Positions 31,608-32,296 of a stretch of DNA of 32,296 nt are shown one piece after another. This DNA comes from Candidatus Cryptobacteroides merdavium (GTDB lineage: Bacteria; Bacteroidota; Bacteroidia; Bacteroidales; UBA932): positions 1 to 32,296 of the forward strand of contig JADIMO010000117.1 of NCBI GenBank assembly GCA_017694755.1, in the 5' to 3' direction. Below the pieces are notes generated by a model that saw only the letters and a list, made by a program, of their open reading frames with translations, did no database searches and had not been told where the DNA came from. The position numbers were made by a program, and so were the translations under genes. Position 1 is the stretch's first letter. Every line of letters begins with the position of its first letter.

Positions 31608-32296
31608 ATGGGAAGAATGATTTTCAGAACAGGCAGGCTGCTGGCTGCAGCTGTTGCCGCTGTCAGTTCGCTTGCAACGGCAGTATCATGCGGGAATAAT
31701 CTGTCTCGTGAACAGGACAATGGCCTGATCAGGGTGTATTTTTCAGACAGCTGGTCCAGCCTGACCAGGGCGGAATTGGAACTGCCTGATACCAATGATT
31801 TCATCCTGGTGGTGTCAGACGGAGCAGGAAAGGAGATATACTCTGGGCCGTTCGGGGCGTCTCCGGAGACTTTTGAGGTCCCGTCAGGCAGCTATATGGT
31901 CTCTGTACGATCCTGCACTTTTGATGCCCCGGCTTTTTCCTGCCCTGTATTCGGGGATGACAGGTGCGTCATGGTCCCGGAAGGAGGTACGGTCAGCGTA
32001 TGTCTTGAGTGCATGCAGGTAAATTCAGGCATCAGGCTGAGGATAGATCCGGATTTCCTGACAGCATATCCGGATGGGGTGCTTTTTGTGGGGTCAGACG
32101 ACGGTCGGCTGATGTACAGCTATTCGGAAAAGAGAATTGCTTATTTCAATCCGGGCAAAGTGTCTCTTATCATGTCGGACGGGACGGGGACATCAACATT
32201 GTTGACAAGATGGCTGGCGTCTTGTGAAGTATTGACATTGGATATCGATGTGCCAGATGAAGGATCCGGAGTGTCAGGCAATGCGATCACAGTGTC
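31608..32296 (+). CDS. DUF4493-like lipoprotein, 5' part (runs off the window)
   Basis: At least 229 codons from ATG 31608 without a stop, cut by the window end. SPII signal peptide: MGRMIFRTGRLLAAAVAAVSS followed by LATAVSC at about residue 28. The rest resembles the DUF4493 domain of Bacteroidales surface lipoproteins: LPDTNDFILVVSDGAGKEIY, FEVPSGSYMVSVRS, TFDAPAF followed by FGDDRCVMVPEGGTVSVCLE, and later RIAYFNPGKVSLIMSDG. GGAG lies ~10 bp before the ATG. The function is unknown; an outer-membrane or surface location is likely. It is preceded by a long structured leader. Confidence 0.8.
   Translation, partial: MGRMIFRTGRLLAAAVAAVSSLATAVSCGNNLSREQDNGLIRVYFSDSWSSLTRAELELPDTNDFILVVSDGAGKEIYSGPFGASPETFEVPSGSYMVSVRSCTFDAPAFSCPVFGDDRCVMVPEGGTVSVCLECMQVNSGIRLRIDPDFLTAYPDGVLFVGSDDGRLMYSYSEKRIAYFNPGKVSLIMSDGTGTSTLLTRWLASCEVLTLDIDVPDEGSGVSGNAITV

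Noticed and set aside
1..32296. tRNA, rRNA, CRISPR array, insertion sequence or prophage
   Set aside because: No cloverleaf-like sequence, repeat-spacer array, transposase or phage gene could be recognised on reading both strands.

Overview
The window looks like a chromosomal segment of a Bacteroidales bacterium (gut Bacteroidota such as Bacteroides, Parabacteroides or Alistipes). Pointers are many SPII lipoproteins starting MKK...C, FimB/Mfa2-like and DUF4493-type lipoproteins, a Na+-translocating NQR operon, and promoters of the Bacteroidota form TTTG-N19-21-TAnnTTTG. Taxonomy is inferred from gene content only; no rRNA, tRNA, CRISPR array or recognisable transposase is visible.

Left part (1-12256): a dense redox and hydrolase cluster. 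On the minus strand, read from right to left, are a secreted aldo/keto reductase (AKR), a second AKR, a RibD/DHFR-like reductase, a two-domain esterase lipoprotein, a DLH-like hydrolase, a lipoprotein esterase with an Ig/Fn3-like domain, a broken flavodoxin lipoprotein, an intact flavodoxin lipoprotein and an AraC-type regulator. Divergently, on the plus strand, are a flavodoxin lipoprotein, a second exported flavodoxin, a cytoplasmic AKR and a flavin-reductase-like protein, closed by a good terminator. In total there are four flavodoxin-family genes (one broken), three AKRs and four hydrolase domains in three proteins. Many carry export signals, so part of this reductase set is predicted to work in the envelope, which is unusual. 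The AraC protein is the likely regulator; 21-22 bp direct repeats occur ahead of two of the transcription units.

Middle (12257-15330): about 700 bp without a convincing gene, then a 99-nt strongly folded element (12956-13054) that could be a structured RNA or a small palindromic repeat element. After it come a small outer-membrane barrel protein, guanine deaminase (guaD) and an Hsp20 chaperone with a long, repeat-containing upstream region. Arginine codons shift from mostly CGN in the left cluster to mostly AGG/AGA to the right, consistent with the left cluster being acquired.

Right part (15331-32296): uvrA; two fimbrillin-type lipoproteins (one with a BIG2-like domain); a glycosyltransferase; a DUF47/PhoU-like protein; a strong bidirectional terminator; the complete nqrABCDEF operon on the minus strand; a UvrD/PcrA helicase; and the 5' part of a DUF4493-like lipoprotein running off the right edge behind a structured leader. 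This part reads as ordinary core chromosome (DNA repair, Na+-dependent respiration) with typical Bacteroidales surface-protein genes inserted.
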